Source: Psychrobacter piscatorii (GTDB taxonomy: Bacteria; Pseudomonadota; Gammaproteobacteria; Pseudomonadales; Moraxellaceae). Taken from it: a stretch of DNA of 64,000 nt. Shown here in pieces: positions 8,841 through 19,594 of this stretch (within the stretch, counting starts at the first letter, position 1; each line of letters starts with the position of its first letter). Below the pieces are notes generated by a model. The model saw nothing but the letters and a program-made list of their open reading frames with translations, was not told the origin of the DNA and did no database searches. A program made the position numbers and the translations under genes. The stretch spans positions 28,952 to 92,951 of the forward strand of contig NZ_CAJHAR010000013.1 of the NCBI RefSeq assembly GCF_904846415.1, read 5' to 3'.

Positions 8841-9239
8841 ATGTTACCAAGAAAAATCTTAGTGAGAAGAGAGGAGGATTATCATACTCATTACGTAGGA
8901 AAATATGGGAATGATCTCACTTTTATCGGTTTTAATTTTTTTGGCGGATTATCTCAAACAAGACCTCTAGCCGTTTTACATCTACTTGATAGCAGTGGTT
9001 CTTTAACAAGTTCAGAGATATGGGAAAAAGAAAAAATAGGGGATGCTGAGTTAGAGTTAAAAAAGGCAATTAAGCATTTAGATAATGCAAGATATTGTGA
9101 TGTTGAAACAACAACATTTAATGTGGTACTAAATGGCTTGACCTTTGGTTTTATCGCTAGAGAAGACTCAGCATGCATTGAGTATCAACCGTATGGCTTA
9201 GCATTTTTTCCTCCTTGGGAAGGCTACTACGATACTTAA
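8841..9239 (+). CDS. Unrecognised 132-aa protein
   Basis: I do not recognise this protein. It is a small soluble protein with a middle section (LHLLDSSGSLTSSEIWEKE through KKAIKHLDNARYCDVE) that reads like a winged-helix or MarR-type helix-turn-helix. The surrounding sequence is richer in aromatic residues and in A+T than its neighbours, which hints at acquisition. A GAGG-like site precedes the ATG only weakly. It sits alone between dusC and a helicase gene and ends at its own hairpin terminator, so it is probably a real gene. Confidence 0.55.
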   Translation: MLPRKILVRREEDYHTHYVGKYGNDLTFIGFNFFGGLSQTRPLAVLHLLDSSGSLTSSEIWEKEKIGDAELELKKAIKHLDNARYCDVETTTFNVVLNGLTFGFIAREDSACIEYQPYGLAFFPPWEGYYDT

Positions 9240-9249
9240 GTCATAGCTG

Positions 9250-9276
9250 AAAGGCTGGGTTTTTCATCCAGCCTTT
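9250..9276 (+). terminator. Terminator of the 132-aa protein gene
   Basis: AAAGGCTGG (9250-9258) pairs with CCAGCCTTT (9268-9276), followed by a short T-rich tract. The loop sequence GTTTTTCATCCA (9259-9270) is itself complementary to TGGATGAAAAAC at 9299-9310, so an alternative fold is possible. Confidence 0.6.
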
Positions 9277-9357
9277 CTATTCTGAAAAGTCTTGAAATTG
9301 GATGAAAAACACGAGCTTACGGAACTAAGTTTAAACGTCGTAAAATACGATACAACC

Positions 9358-10854
9358 TTAAGACCCAAAAATCACCTTTTTCCCCGTCTGTAAGCCAGAG
9401 ATCAAGTCTTTAATATTATGAATATCCAAATTGCTTTGCGCACGCGTGCAAGCAACATAGAGCAGGCGCAATTCTTCTGGACTTATCTTGACCGCATTGG
9501 TCGTCACATCGTAGTAAAAATCATCATCTAGTTGTACTTTGCCCCATTCAAGCCCCTTGGCTTTATGCGCGGTAGAGATAACGTAATCCGCATTTTCTAT
9601 ACTGGTGAGACTGTTGACCGCTTGGCTTAACACATTAGTCCCATGGTCATCGACCAGTTTGACCAATGTTTTGAGATCGCTACCCTCGTTGGTTTCAGCA
9701 TACTCTTGTACATCACCCCAATTATAAAAATAAGCCAGCTCGGGTACGCCGTAAGCTGATTTACCATTTTTTAAGTTTTCCGCCGCCTGACAGAATTTGA
9801 GCATACGGTCGGTATCGGCTTGTAGCGCAACGCGATGCCCGTGCTTTAGTCCTGTCAATAATTGCGACATCGCAGCGGCATTGGTACGGCATAAAATGGC
9901 GTCCTTTTTACTGTGTACCATACCTTTATCAGTAGAAGACTGTTTGTTTGGATTGCCCTTTAACGGCACGTCTTCTTGCAGTGCTTTTAGTAAGGTATTT
10001 GCCACTTCTGCAATCGGCTCACCAAAGCGAAAAGACTGCGTCAATAAGGTTTGCGGCAATGGCAGTTTTTTCATCGCATTGACCGCGCCGCGCCATTCAT
10101 AAATCTGCTGATGCGCATCGCCCACATAGATAACTTGTCTCGACTGCTGGGTCAAGATACCCATCATCAATGGATCAGCATCTTGCGCTTCGTCAAATAA
10201 AATAAAGTCCGCAGGAATACTCGGCTTAGACAATGCCCAAAGCTTAAGATAAATATCATGCCCAATGCCCGCAGGATGACGCGCATCGATCGACTGTAGC
10301 CAGCGCTGTTCAACGGCAGGGTAGAGCATCTCGCGTAGCTGCTCCGCGTCTGAGTCATCGAGCCAACTTGGGAACAGTATGTGCCTTGGTGCAGGATAGC
10401 TGGCATGCGTACTACAGAAGTTACTTACCGCATCACTGACGAACCGAGACAATCGTGCGGGTGTCAGCGTAATGTATTTATTAACCCCATCCATTTGCCG
10501 GCGGACTTGTACAGGCTGCAAGCCCAAATCATCCCCGAGACGCTTAGGTGAAAATCGTGGCAAAGATAGCTTGGCGGTAATATCACGAGCGACATGGCGA
10601 TAGGCCAGTGAGTGAAAAGTACGACACTCGACGTGGGGTGGAAACTTTGAACGAGCATCATTGGCAATCGCTTTGTTAAAAGCCAGATACAGTCCGCGAC
10701 CCCGTAAACGCTCACCGATTAGCTTGAGTGTCGTGGTCTTACCAGCGCCTGCATACGCCACCACTTTAAATGATTTGTGATCCATCGCCATATTCAGCGC
10801 GGCGAGCTGCTCATCAGTGGGATCGCTCATATAAGCTGGCATCGATGCGGACAT
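9358..10854 (-). CDS. UvrD/Rep-type superfamily I DNA helicase
   Basis: 498-residue ATP-dependent helicase of superfamily I. Walker A is AYAGAGKTTT (residues 33-42), Walker B is FILFDEAQDAD, motif III/IV is near YVGDAHQQIYEWRGA, motif V is STAHKAKGLEW and motif VI is RLLYVACTRAQ. It is much shorter than UvrD (about 720 residues) because the 1B and 2B insertions are reduced, as in the F-box-helicase-like (FBH1) bacterial branch. It probably acts in recombination or repair, but the specific role is not known. I start it at the ATG at 10854 with AGG upstream; the frame remains open to 10911, but that stretch overlaps the tatC terminator. Confidence 0.82.
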   Translation of the reverse strand: MSASMPAYMSDPTDEQLAALNMAMDHKSFKVVAYAGAGKTTTLKLIGERLRGRGLYLAFNKAIANDARSKFPPHVECRTFHSLAYRHVARDITAKLSLPRFSPKRLGDDLGLQPVQVRRQMDGVNKYITLTPARLSRFVSDAVSNFCSTHASYPAPRHILFPSWLDDSDAEQLREMLYPAVEQRWLQSIDARHPAGIGHDIYLKLWALSKPSIPADFILFDEAQDADPLMMGILTQQSRQVIYVGDAHQQIYEWRGAVNAMKKLPLPQTLLTQSFRFGEPIAEVANTLLKALQEDVPLKGNPNKQSSTDKGMVHSKKDAILCRTNAAAMSQLLTGLKHGHRVALQADTDRMLKFCQAAENLKNGKSAYGVPELAYFYNWGDVQEYAETNEGSDLKTLVKLVDDHGTNVLSQAVNSLTSIENADYVISTAHKAKGLEWGKVQLDDDFYYDVTTNAVKISPEELRLLYVACTRAQSNLDIHNIKDLISGLQTGKKVIFGS

Positions 10855-10900
10855 AATAAAGCTACCTAAATACAAGAAGTGATTAAAAACACAAGGGGCA

Positions 10901-10928
10901 AAAAAAGCCACTGGATAAACAATGGCTT
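10901..10928 (-). terminator. Terminator of the tatABC operon
   Basis: On the minus strand AAGCCA and TGGCTT form a stem followed by a run of seven T. It lies between the tatC stop (11017) and the helicase start. Confidence 0.6.
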
Positions 10929-11016
10929 ATAGATGGCGGTACTCAATCGTAACAATAAGCACTAAGCTTACGCGTGGGGCAAGAAGAAAACAAGATAAGT
11001 CAGACGGGTAAATGCT

Positions 11017-11904
11017 TTATTCTTTGACTGTTGATATTAGATCAGTGCTAGGTTCTTCTTTGATCAAAATTTTTGCCAAAAATAACCCCAGCTCAAACAG
11101 TAACCACATCGGGATTGCCAGCATCAGCATGGATACCCCGTCAGGCGGCGTGACCACGGCAGCCACAGCAAAACAGCCGACAATGATATAACGACGCTTT
11201 TCTTCTAGACTCTGAATGGAGACAATACCGGCCAATATCAATAGCAAGGTCACAACTGGAATCTCGAATGTTAAGCCAAAAACCATAAATAATTTTAAGG
11301 CAAAGCTCAGATAACTGTCGATATCCGTCATTGGTAGTACGTTTTGCGGGGCAAACATAATAAAAAACTTTAAGACCCCTTTGAGCACAATAAAATAAGA
11401 AAAAGCCACACCCGCATAAAACAAAAATATAGAAGACAAGAGTACTGGTATTGCGATTTTCTTTTCTTTTTTATATAAACCTGGCGCGACAAACGACCAA
11501 ATTTGATAAAGAATATAAGGCATTGCCAAAAATGCAGCAACGAAGACTGTCAAACGTATCGGTGCCATGAAGTTCGACGTAATATCAGTGGCAATCATGG
11601 TCGAGTTGGCAGGAAGCTGCGCCACCAACGGATCTGATAAGAAGTTATAGAGCTCGCGCGAATAACCGACCAACCCCAAAAATATGACCAATACTGCCAC
11701 GCATATTTTGATCAAATGGCGGCGTAGCTCAATCAAATGCTCAGTGATAGGCATGTCACCCAATGCGCTTAAAACATCATCTGATGATTCATTTTGAGTG
11801 CTATCAGTCGTTGCTTTATCGCCTTGATCAATACCATCTAAAGCAGCAGGATCTGAATCAGTGAGTTTCTCTTGGCGACTTTTTTTTCGTTTGAGTAGTT
11901 GCAT
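11017..11904 (-). CDS. tatC: Sec-independent protein translocase TatC
   Basis: Core receptor of the twin-arginine translocon that recognises RR signal peptides and moves folded proteins across the inner membrane. The conserved first cytoplasmic segment ITEHLIELRRHL is followed by six membrane helices, with PFLAMPYILYQIWSF-type and RRYIIVGCFAVAAVVTPPD segments characteristic of TatC. At 295 residues it is longer than E. coli TatC (258) because of a roughly 50-residue polar N-terminal extension rich in D, T, S and Q before MPITEHL. Its start overlaps the tatB stop by one base (TGATG), so the two are translationally coupled. Confidence 0.95.
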   Translation of the reverse strand: MQLLKRKKSRQEKLTDSDPAALDGIDQGDKATTDSTQNESSDDVLSALGDMPITEHLIELRRHLIKICVAVLVIFLGLVGYSRELYNFLSDPLVAQLPANSTMIATDITSNFMAPIRLTVFVAAFLAMPYILYQIWSFVAPGLYKKEKKIAIPVLLSSIFLFYAGVAFSYFIVLKGVLKFFIMFAPQNVLPMTDIDSYLSFALKLFMVFGLTFEIPVVTLLLILAGIVSIQSLEEKRRYIIVGCFAVAAVVTPPDGVSMLMLAIPMWLLFELGLFLAKILIKEEPSTDLISTVKE

Positions 11905-12563
11905 CAGTCAGTCCCCTGCTTATTATCAGAAGTCTGTGTACTTACCGAGCTATTTAGTAAGATATCGGCTTTATAGTTCGGTAGATAAGGCGGCATTGGG
12001 AGGCGACGGGCTTTATCGTAAGCACCCAAACGGAACCACATATTTTCCCACGGTCGGGTATTAAGGATTTGAGTAACGGGAGCGGCCATATCGCTATCAT
12101 CGTTGCTGTTACCGCGCTTTGATAACTGACCGTTCTCTAGTGTATCTTGCTGCTTGTCAGTTGCATAAGAATAGTCGAATGCGTTTGGTATGGCTGATTG
12201 CTGATGATTTTTTGTGTCGTCAGCTTTGCTATTTCTATCATTCGCGACCGCTTCATTCGATGCTTTTAGAGAATGGCTTTGTGAGCTTTCAAAAGCTTTC
12301 ATATTGCCGCGCATCTCCGCCATCTCACGCCTCATATCGGCTTCGGTTTGACGAATTTTGGCAAGTTCTTTTTGCATTTGCTGGCGTGTCTCAGCCAAAT
12401 CCAGTTCGGCCTCTATCTCAGATTGCAAGGTCGAGACGGTGCGGCGAATTTTGGCATACCATTGCCCAGCCGTACGCGCTGCCTGTGGCAGTTTTTCTGG
12501 GCCCAAAACGATTAGGGCGATTACGCCAAAGAGAAGTAGTTCAGAAAACCCGATATCAAACAT
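11904..12563 (-). CDS. tatB: Sec-independent protein translocase TatB
   Basis: Tat receptor-complex partner of TatC. The 219-residue protein has the standard N-terminal membrane helix and hinge MFDIGFSELLLFGVIALIVLGPEKLP, then an amphipathic helix and a coiled coil rich in Glu and Met (residues about 45-90), and ends in a long polar tail. The start carries the canonical GFSE(L) segment, so the start is secure. It lies 26 bases after tatA and overlaps tatC by one base. Confidence 0.95.
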   Translation of the reverse strand: MFDIGFSELLLFGVIALIVLGPEKLPQAARTAGQWYAKIRRTVSTLQSEIEAELDLAETRQQMQKELAKIRQTEADMRREMAEMRGNMKAFESSQSHSLKASNEAVANDRNSKADDTKNHQQSAIPNAFDYSYATDKQQDTLENGQLSKRGNSNDDSDMAAPVTQILNTRPWENMWFRLGAYDKARRLPMPPYLPNYKADILLNSSVSTQTSDNKQGTD

Positions 12564-12589
12564 AATGGTCCGATGTCACTGTCTAGATG

Positions 12590-12832
12590 CTATACATTAT
12601 GCTTATCATCAACCTTAGTGGTTGTTGGGCGCTCGTCGGTATGGGCCGTGCCATCATGGTCAAGCACCACGCGTTTTTTGGCATGCTCTGTATTTTCATC
12701 TTTGACCGCTTCTTTAAAGCCTTTAACCGCACCCCCCAAATCTTTGCCAGCATTTTTTAGTTTTGCAGTGCCAAACACGACAACGACGACGACCAATAGT
12801 ATCAGCCAATGCGTAATAGAAAAACTACCCAT
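12590..12832 (-). CDS. tatA: Sec-independent protein translocase TatA
   Basis: Pore-forming component of the twin-arginine translocon. 80 residues: a single membrane helix ([18 protein letters not shown]) with the invariant FG hinge, then an amphipathic helix [20 protein letters not shown] and a charged tail. It has an AAGGA ribosome site. First gene of tatABC, downstream of hisIE with a 238-base gap that contains short tandem repeats. Confidence 0.95.
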   Translation of the reverse strand: MGSFSITHWLILLVVVVVVFGTAKLKNAGKDLGGAVKGFKEAVKDENTEHAKKRVVLDHDGTAHTDERPTTTKVDDKHNV

Positions 12833-12897
12833 AATGGTATCCTTGTGACTTGGTTTTGTGACCTGTTTTTGTGACTTAGTTTTCAGTCTTTATATGT

Positions 12898-12937
12898 CTG
12901 CTTTGTGTTGATAAAGCCTGCTTTGTGTTGATAAAAG
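12898..12937. repeat. Perfect 20-base tandem repeat upstream of tatA
   Basis: CTGCTTTGTGTTGATAAAGC (12898-12917) is followed at once by a copy differing only in the last two bases (12918-12937). Upstream and downstream of it are further short TTTTGTGAC-like copies (12855-12890). It lies 65-105 bases before the tatA start, where a promoter is expected. Confidence 0.6.
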
Positions 12938-12948
12938 AGTTATGTATC

Positions 12949-13058
12949 AAAAAAAAGCATCACATATAATGCGAGATAAAACAGAGCTATATTATAACCT
13001 GCAGTTATTACAAATAGGTGAAATCAACAATAATCAAACAGGGTCGATGCTTTTTTTT
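12949..13058. repeat. Long-range inverted repeat between tatA and hisIE
   Basis: AAAAAAAAGCATC (12949-12961) and its exact complement GATGCTTTTTTTT (13046-13058) are 84 bases apart, just after the hisIE stop codon. On the minus strand the distal arm would be followed by a T-run, so the element may act as a loose terminator of hisIE, although the loop is unusually long. Confidence 0.4.
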
Positions 13059-13070
13059 GTATCTCAATAA

Positions 13071-13928
13071 CTATCTAGCCGCTTTTTCGTCGATACCTGA
13101 CAGCCCAAACCGTCGACCCAGCTCGTTCAATACCGCATCTGACTCTATGTCAAACCATGCCAGTCCGACTAAAGTATGAAACCAGACATCTGCCACTTCA
13201 TAGACCAGCTCATGGCGTGCCTCATCATAGCTTGCTTTGTCTTTACTCTCATCGCAGTGAGCAAAATCTTTGGCAGCAATGATGCTCTCTGTACTCTCTT
13301 CACCGACTTTCTCTAATATTTTATTCAAGCCTTTAGCATATAGACTGGCGACATAAGAGCTGTCGGCATCGGCTTGTTTGCGCTCTGCCAATACCTGATC
13401 GAGCTGTTGTAGCACAGAGCCTTTATCAATTGGCGCTTGAGTAGTATCGACTTGCGCTTGAGTGTTATTAGAGTCGGTGGTCGCGCTAGTATTTTCGTTT
13501 TCAACATTGGTGCTAGCAGATTCATCAGAATGATAAATATCCGCAGGGTTTTTTAATACTTTATCGACAGTTTGCCATTCAGGTGTTTGGCCTGATAGAT
13601 CTAAACGTTGATAAAAACAAGACTCACGGCCTGTATGACAAGCAATACCACCCGCTTGAGTCACGCTTAGCACAATCACGTCTGCATCACAGTCTAGACG
13701 AATATCGTGGACGGTCTGCGTATGACCTGATGATTCGCCTTTGTGCCACAATTTGTCACGCGAGCGCGAAAAATAAACCGCGGTCTGCGTTTGTGCTGTG
13801 AGCTGTAATGCGTCTGCATTCATCCAAGCCATCATCAGAATACGACCTGACTTGTGATCTTGAGCAATTGCAGGAATCAAACCATCAGCATTAAAAGTTA
13901 CGGCAGTCAGCCAAGCAGGTAGAGTCAT
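13071..13928 (-). CDS. hisIE: Bifunctional phosphoribosyl-AMP cyclohydrolase / phosphoribosyl-ATP pyrophosphatase HisIE
   Basis: Catalyses steps 2 and 3 of histidine synthesis. Residues 1-115 are the HisI cyclohydrolase: [26 protein letters not shown] and the zinc cysteines Cys80, Cys97 and Cys104. Residues about 170-285 are the HisE pyrophosphohydrolase with [12 protein letters not shown] and YEVADVWFH. Between them is a roughly 45-residue polar linker (about 122-168) rich in T, N, S, D and Q that is not part of either fold and lengthens the protein to 285 residues against about 200 in E. coli. Adjacency to tatABC is common in gammaproteobacteria. Confidence 0.93.
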   Translation of the reverse strand: MTLPAWLTAVTFNADGLIPAIAQDHKSGRILMMAWMNADALQLTAQTQTAVYFSRSRDKLWHKGESSGHTQTVHDIRLDCDADVIVLSVTQAGGIACHTGRESCFYQRLDLSGQTPEWQTVDKVLKNPADIYHSDESASTNVENENTSATTDSNNTQAQVDTTQAPIDKGSVLQQLDQVLAERKQADADSSYVASLYAKGLNKILEKVGEESTESIIAAKDFAHCDESKDKASYDEARHELVYEVADVWFHTLVGLAWFDIESDAVLNELGRRFGLSGIDEKAAR

Positions 13929-14113
13929 AATGTATGTGTCGTCTTGTAGTTAGAGAATAAAAATATCAATAAGTAATTATACTACTTATGATTGGAGCGA
14001 GTTATGATTAGAGCGAGGAGATTGTCTAAAATGCTCTGAAGTGCTCTGAAATATGATGTCATATGAAAGCTGCGCGAGCATTAGAATAGAAGGGGTACTA
14101 TTGACTCGCTATT

Positions 14114-14557
14114 TTACAGCCTAAATAAATGAGGATATAGAGCCTCTTTGGTCGTGTTATCGAGCTTAATCACTTTATTGAGATTAAAATCATAATTTCT
14201 AAAATGCTGCCGTGCTTTTACGACCGTTTCGCCCGTGTGCATACGGGTAACTTTTATCACTATATTACCGCCATTATCATATATTGGCTCAACACCGACT
14301 TCAAACAAAAGCTCTTCGCACACTCGTATACGACTCAAAATAACCAACTGCAATGTATCAATAATCAAGCCTTGTTTATCTGAATTGATTTCTTTAATAC
14401 CTTTAGCCTGTAGAAACCTTAGTCGCGCTTCGGACAGAAGGGCGGTCAGAGATTCGATGGTCACATGCTGTCCCAAGTCGATTTCGGTATGACGCACGCG
14501 CATCACTGTCTCAAAAACAAATAAATAATCCTCAAATACCAACTCTTGCTTTGACAC
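14114..14557 (-). CDS. Hotdog-fold acyl-CoA thioesterase (4HBT family)
   Basis: 147-residue protein with the 4-hydroxybenzoyl-CoA thioesterase-like pattern: MRVRHTEIDLGQHVTIESL, then the helix LLSEARLRFLQAKGI, then strands LVILSRIRVCEELLFEVGVE and TVVKARQHFRNYD. It probably hydrolyses an acyl-CoA thioester; the substrate cannot be told. I choose the GTG at 14557 as start because AGGAG lies 5 bases upstream of it. The frame also opens with TTG at 14584, which has no site. The Asp in the VRHTEID segment is the likely catalytic-region acid. Confidence 0.65.
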   Translation of the reverse strand: MSKQELVFEDYLFVFETVMRVRHTEIDLGQHVTIESLTALLSEARLRFLQAKGIKEINSDKQGLIIDTLQLVILSRIRVCEELLFEVGVEPIYDNGGNIVIKVTRMHTGETVVKARQHFRNYDFNLNKVIKLDNTTKEALYPHLFRL

Positions 14558-14815
14558 ACTATCTCCTAAAGTGGTGGCAAACAATTATGCTACTTATCAT
14601 GCGATAGGCTGGCAGAATCATAATAATGATGAACAGAGAATAAAGCTGTATACACTTAATAAATGAGTGTGCTTCCATGACACTCATATTATGATGTAAC
14701 TTAAGTATCTACTTAAGCACAGCTTCAGCTGACATTCAATCTATTTGGATGAAAATTGACCATTTTCATGAGATTTTTGAGAGCCGCGCTACAGTGCTAC
14801 TCATGCTGACTAACG

Positions 14816-14867
14816 GCCTTTGTTGCCAGGTAAAGGTTAGCCAAAACTTTACTTGGCAAAACAAGGC
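14816..14867 (+). promoter_or_regulatory. Long hairpin upstream of rpmI
   Basis: The two halves (14816-14838 and about 14845-14867) are near-perfect complements with a few wobble pairs and one bulge. Core pairing is TGCCAGGTAAAG with CTTTACTTGGCA. It could be a leader structure for L20 autoregulation of rpmI-rplT, which in E. coli uses RNA structures in this region, or the terminator of an upstream transcript. The right arm overlaps the -35 of the promoter called below, so the RNA-leader reading requires a promoter further upstream. Confidence 0.4.
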
Positions 14868-14882
14868 ACTATCTGCTAAAAT
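14853..14882 (+). promoter_or_regulatory. Candidate sigma-70 promoter of rpmI-rplT
   Basis: TTGGCA (14853-14858), an 18-base spacer, then TAAAAT (14877-14882), followed by a GC-rich start region. The predicted leader to the rpmI ATG is about 105 bases. Confidence 0.4.
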
Positions 14883-14992
14883 AGCGCCTCCCACCTCGAG
14901 GCAAATAGAGGTTTAGTTGTTATTTATATAACGATTATTCGGTATGACTATTTGACGACCAGGTTCTAAAACAGAAAAAGAGGCAAATCATC

Positions 14993-15190
14993 ATGAAAGT
15001 TAAGATGAAAACCAGAAGCGGTGCCGCTAAACGCTTCAAAAAAACAGCAAACGGCTTTAAACGTAAGCAAGCATTCAAAAGCCATATTTTGACCAAGAAA
15101 TCACCTAAGCGTATTCGCCAGTTGCGTGGTCTTAAGTTGGTACATAAATCTGACGAAGCAGCAGTTCGTCGTATGTGCCCATACATCTAA
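14993..15190 (+). CDS. rpmI: 50S ribosomal protein L35
   Basis: 65-residue basic ribosomal protein with the L35 start [16 protein letters not shown] and the typical [16 protein letters not shown] and MCPYI segments. AGAGG lies about 9 bases upstream of the ATG. It is followed by rplT after 135 bases, the normal pair, but infC is not upstream. Confidence 0.97.
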   Translation: MKVKMKTRSGAAKRFKKTANGFKRKQAFKSHILTKKSPKRIRQLRGLKLVHKSDEAAVRRMCPYI

Positions 15191-15325
15191 TAGCCTACTG
15201 TCATCTATCTTTGATTGAAAACTATCTGATGAAATGATATTTGACTTTGCAATCTGACAATGATGTTTGTTATTTGACAGCATCATCACTCGCTTAACAG
15301 TGATTACAAAATCTTGGAGTAAATT

Positions 15326-15682
15326 ATGGCCCGTGTAAAACGTGGTGTACAGGCAAATCGCCGTCACAAAAAAATCTTAAAACGCGCAAAAGGCTACTAC
15401 GGTGCCCGTTCACGTGTTTACCGCGTAGCGGTACAGGCAGTGACCAAAGCTGGTCAATATGCTTATCGTGACCGTCGCAACAAAAAACGTACTTTCCGTC
15501 GTCTTTGGATTGCACGTATCAATGCTGGTGCACGCTTAAACGGTTTGAGCTATAGCCGCTTTATCAATGGCATGAAAAAAGCAAACATTGCAATCGATCG
15601 TCGCGTTCTAGCAGACATCGCTATGCATGATGCAGCGACTTTCACAGCATTGGTCGAAAAAGCAAAAGCGGAACTAGCATAA
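15326..15682 (+). CDS. rplT: 50S ribosomal protein L20
   Basis: 118-residue protein that binds 23S rRNA early in 50S assembly and in E. coli represses its own operon. The start [19 protein letters not shown] and the [18 protein letters not shown] segment are diagnostic. The ribosome site TTGGAG is 7 bases from the ATG. A Rho-independent terminator follows at 15781. Confidence 0.97.
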   Translation: MARVKRGVQANRRHKKILKRAKGYYGARSRVYRVAVQAVTKAGQYAYRDRRNKKRTFRRLWIARINAGARLNGLSYSRFINGMKKANIAIDRRVLADIAMHDAATFTALVEKAKAELA

Positions 15683-17065
<1,383 letters not shown>

Positions 17066-17168
17066 AGTGCTTTTATTGATATAAAACGTGCTCCTTGTTA
17101 ATACAACAAGTTAATTTGCCAAGCTTTACTCCAACATCTTTATTATAAAATTCTGATCCGAGATATTT

Positions 17169-19574
17169 ATGAAAATTAGCGAACAGTGGCTACGTCAATG
17201 GGTAAATCCCCAAAATACCAGCGAACAGTTGGCTGAACAGCTGACCATGGCAGGGCTTGAAATTGATGATCGTTACGCAGTTGCCCGCGAATTTAGCGGT
17301 GTGGTCATCGGTGAAGTCATCAGCGTTGAGCAGCATCCAGATGCAGACAAACTGCGTGTCACGCAGGTAAATATTGGCGATGCTGAGCCGCTACAAATTG
17401 TTTGCGGCGCGCCTAATGTGACCGTTGGTATGAAAGCGCCGGTTGCTACCGTTGGTGCGGTATTGCCAAGCGACGATGGCAAAGGCTTTAAGATCAAAAA
17501 AAGCAAGCTACGCGGTGTTGCCTCAAACGGCATGCTATGCGGCGCCTCTGAAATTGACTTGGTCGATGATATCGATGGACTGCTTGAACTGCCTGAAGAC
17601 GCACCAGTTGGTACCGATATCCGTGAGTATTTAGGTCTAGATAATCAGATACTGGATATCTCTATCACTCCAAACCGTGGTGATTGCTTTAGCGTTCGCG
17701 GTATCGCTCGCGAGATTTCAGTCATCAATGACTTGCCTGTACAGTTGCCAGAGATTCCTGACAATATAGTCGCTTCTGATAATGGTGCAACGCCCGCTGT
17801 AACTGTTGATGCGGTAGAAGCGTGCCCTCGCTATCTGTTGCAATCAATTAGCAATATTGATCGTAGCATCGATACTCCGAAATGGATGCAAGATGCTTTA
17901 GTTCAATCAGGACTGCGTTCACATAACTTCTTGGTCGATGTGACCAACTATGTGTTGATGGAGTTGGGGCAACCGCTACACGCTTTTGATGCTGATACCA
18001 TCGAAGGTGATATCGTTGTGCGTTTGGCACAGCCTGATGAAACCATTACTTTGCTCAACGAGCAAACGGTTACGCTAACCGGTGATGAGCTTGTGATTGC
18101 TGACGACAAAGGTGCTTTGGCACTAGCTGGTATTATGGGTGGTCAGCGTAGCAGTGTCACCGATAGTACGACCAATATCGTGGTAGAAAGCGCTTTCTTT
18201 AATCAACTGGCTATCGCTGCACGCGCACGCCGTTTTGGATTGCACACCGATGCCTCGCAGCGTTTTGAGCGTGGGGTCGATTTTGAATTGCCAAAACTTG
18301 CCTTGGCACGAGCTTGTGACTTGATCACAAGTATCACGGGCGGCGAAGCAGGACAAATAGTCACGGCCGAAAACCTTGAGCATTTGCCAGCACGCGCACC
18401 AATTACATTGCCAATCGCGAAAGTTCGTGATGTCATTGGGATTGATATCGATCCATCAGAGATGGTGCGTATCTTAACTCAATTAGGTTTTGAGGTAGAG
18501 CAGCAAAACGACGCACTAATTTGCAAGCCGCCGTCTTATCGTTTTGATATGAGTATCCGCGAAGATCTCATCGAAGAAATTGCTCGTATCTATGGCTATG
18601 ATAATATTCCAAGCGTTTTGCCACATTTGCAAGTCAGCATGGATTATGACGATACTGCAGATTTGACTCATGGGATGAAGCTAGCACTGGTCGATAACGG
18701 TTATATGGAAGCGATCAGCTTTAGCTTTAGTGATGCAAAATTAGAAGCATTGCTTGATGATGAAGCACTAGGGGAGGTGTTGGCACTGGCAAACCCTATC
18801 TCTAGTGATTTGGCGGTCATGCGTCGTACCTTGCTATCGAGCCTACTGCCTTGCGTGCAATATAACTTGAATCGTCAGCAGCCACGCGTACGTTTCTTTG
18901 AGACGGGTCTTAGCTTTGTGGGACAAAGTATCAGTGATTTGGTGCAAACCCCAAGCATTGCCTTGGTCGCAGTGGGTGATGTATGGAGCGAGCAAGCATA
19001 TCAAAACCGTGCGCTAGACTTTTATGATCTAAAACATGATATTGAACAGTTATTACCAGCGCAGATCGATAGTGCACGCATCCGCTACGAGCGTAGTACG
19101 CTGAGCTTCCTCCATCCAGGACAAAGCGCTGAGTTATATATCGATGATATATATGTTGGTTGGTTGGGTCAGCTACATCCAAATACTGCTAAGCAGTTGG
19201 ATCTACCAACGACATGGGTTGCCCAATTGTCACTGGCACCGCTATTGACGCTTGCTCGGGAGCAGCATGCGATTACGACACCAAGCAAGTTCCCACAAGT
19301 ACGCCGTGATATCGCTATCTTAGTAGACAGTGATATCAGTTTGCAGACTTTAGAATCAACGGTAAGAGCTGCGGCAGGTGATCTGTTGACTGATCTGTGG
19401 CTATTTGATGTGTATCAAGGCGATAAAGTACCAGCAGGTCAGCGCTCATTGGCGTTTGCACTCGTATGGCAAGATGCTACACAAACCCTATCGGATGAAG
19501 CTGTAAAGGCTGCCACCGATAAGGTTGTACAGGCATTAACGGATCAACACGCAGTCCAGTTACGTGACAGCTAA
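17169..19574 (+). CDS. pheT: Phenylalanyl-tRNA synthetase beta subunit
   Basis: 801-residue structural, tRNA-binding and editing subunit. The domains appear in the expected order: an OB-fold tRNA-binding domain (about 39-150, AVAREFSGVVIGEVISVEQH), the B3/B4 editing domain (about 200-400, with GIMGG), the B5 domain (about 405-475) and the C-terminal FDX-ACB anticodon-binding domain (about 706-800, KFPQVRRDIAILVD). The length matches E. coli PheT (795). A strong hairpin without a T-run follows at 19595. Confidence 0.96.
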   Translation: MKISEQWLRQWVNPQNTSEQLAEQLTMAGLEIDDRYAVAREFSGVVIGEVISVEQHPDADKLRVTQVNIGDAEPLQIVCGAPNVTVGMKAPVATVGAVLPSDDGKGFKIKKSKLRGVASNGMLCGASEIDLVDDIDGLLELPEDAPVGTDIREYLGLDNQILDISITPNRGDCFSVRGIAREISVINDLPVQLPEIPDNIVASDNGATPAVTVDAVEACPRYLLQSISNIDRSIDTPKWMQDALVQSGLRSHNFLVDVTNYVLMELGQPLHAFDADTIEGDIVVRLAQPDETITLLNEQTVTLTGDELVIADDKGALALAGIMGGQRSSVTDSTTNIVVESAFFNQLAIAARARRFGLHTDASQRFERGVDFELPKLALARACDLITSITGGEAGQIVTAENLEHLPARAPITLPIAKVRDVIGIDIDPSEMVRILTQLGFEVEQQNDALICKPPSYRFDMSIREDLIEEIARIYGYDNIPSVLPHLQVSMDYDDTADLTHGMKLALVDNGYMEAISFSFSDAKLEALLDDEALGEVLALANPISSDLAVMRRTLLSSLLPCVQYNLNRQQPRVRFFETGLSFVGQSISDLVQTPSIALVAVGDVWSEQAYQNRALDFYDLKHDIEQLLPAQIDSARIRYERSTLSFLHPGQSAELYIDDIYVGWLGQLHPNTAKQLDLPTTWVAQLSLAPLLTLAREQHAITTPSKFPQVRRDIAILVDSDISLQTLESTVRAAAGDLLTDLWLFDVYQGDKVPAGQRSLAFALVWQDATQTLSDEAVKAATDKVVQALTDQHAVQLRDS

Positions 19575-19594
19575 TATTTAGTCTTTAAAATACC

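Larger units (their letters stand above)
14558..14992. other. rpmI upstream region
   Basis: 435 bases without a gene. It contains a small hairpin (ATGAAAAT / ATTTTCAT, about 14750-14770), the long hairpin described separately at 14816-14867 and a promoter-like pair downstream of it. infC, which precedes rpmI in most gammaproteobacteria, is not here. Confidence 0.5.
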
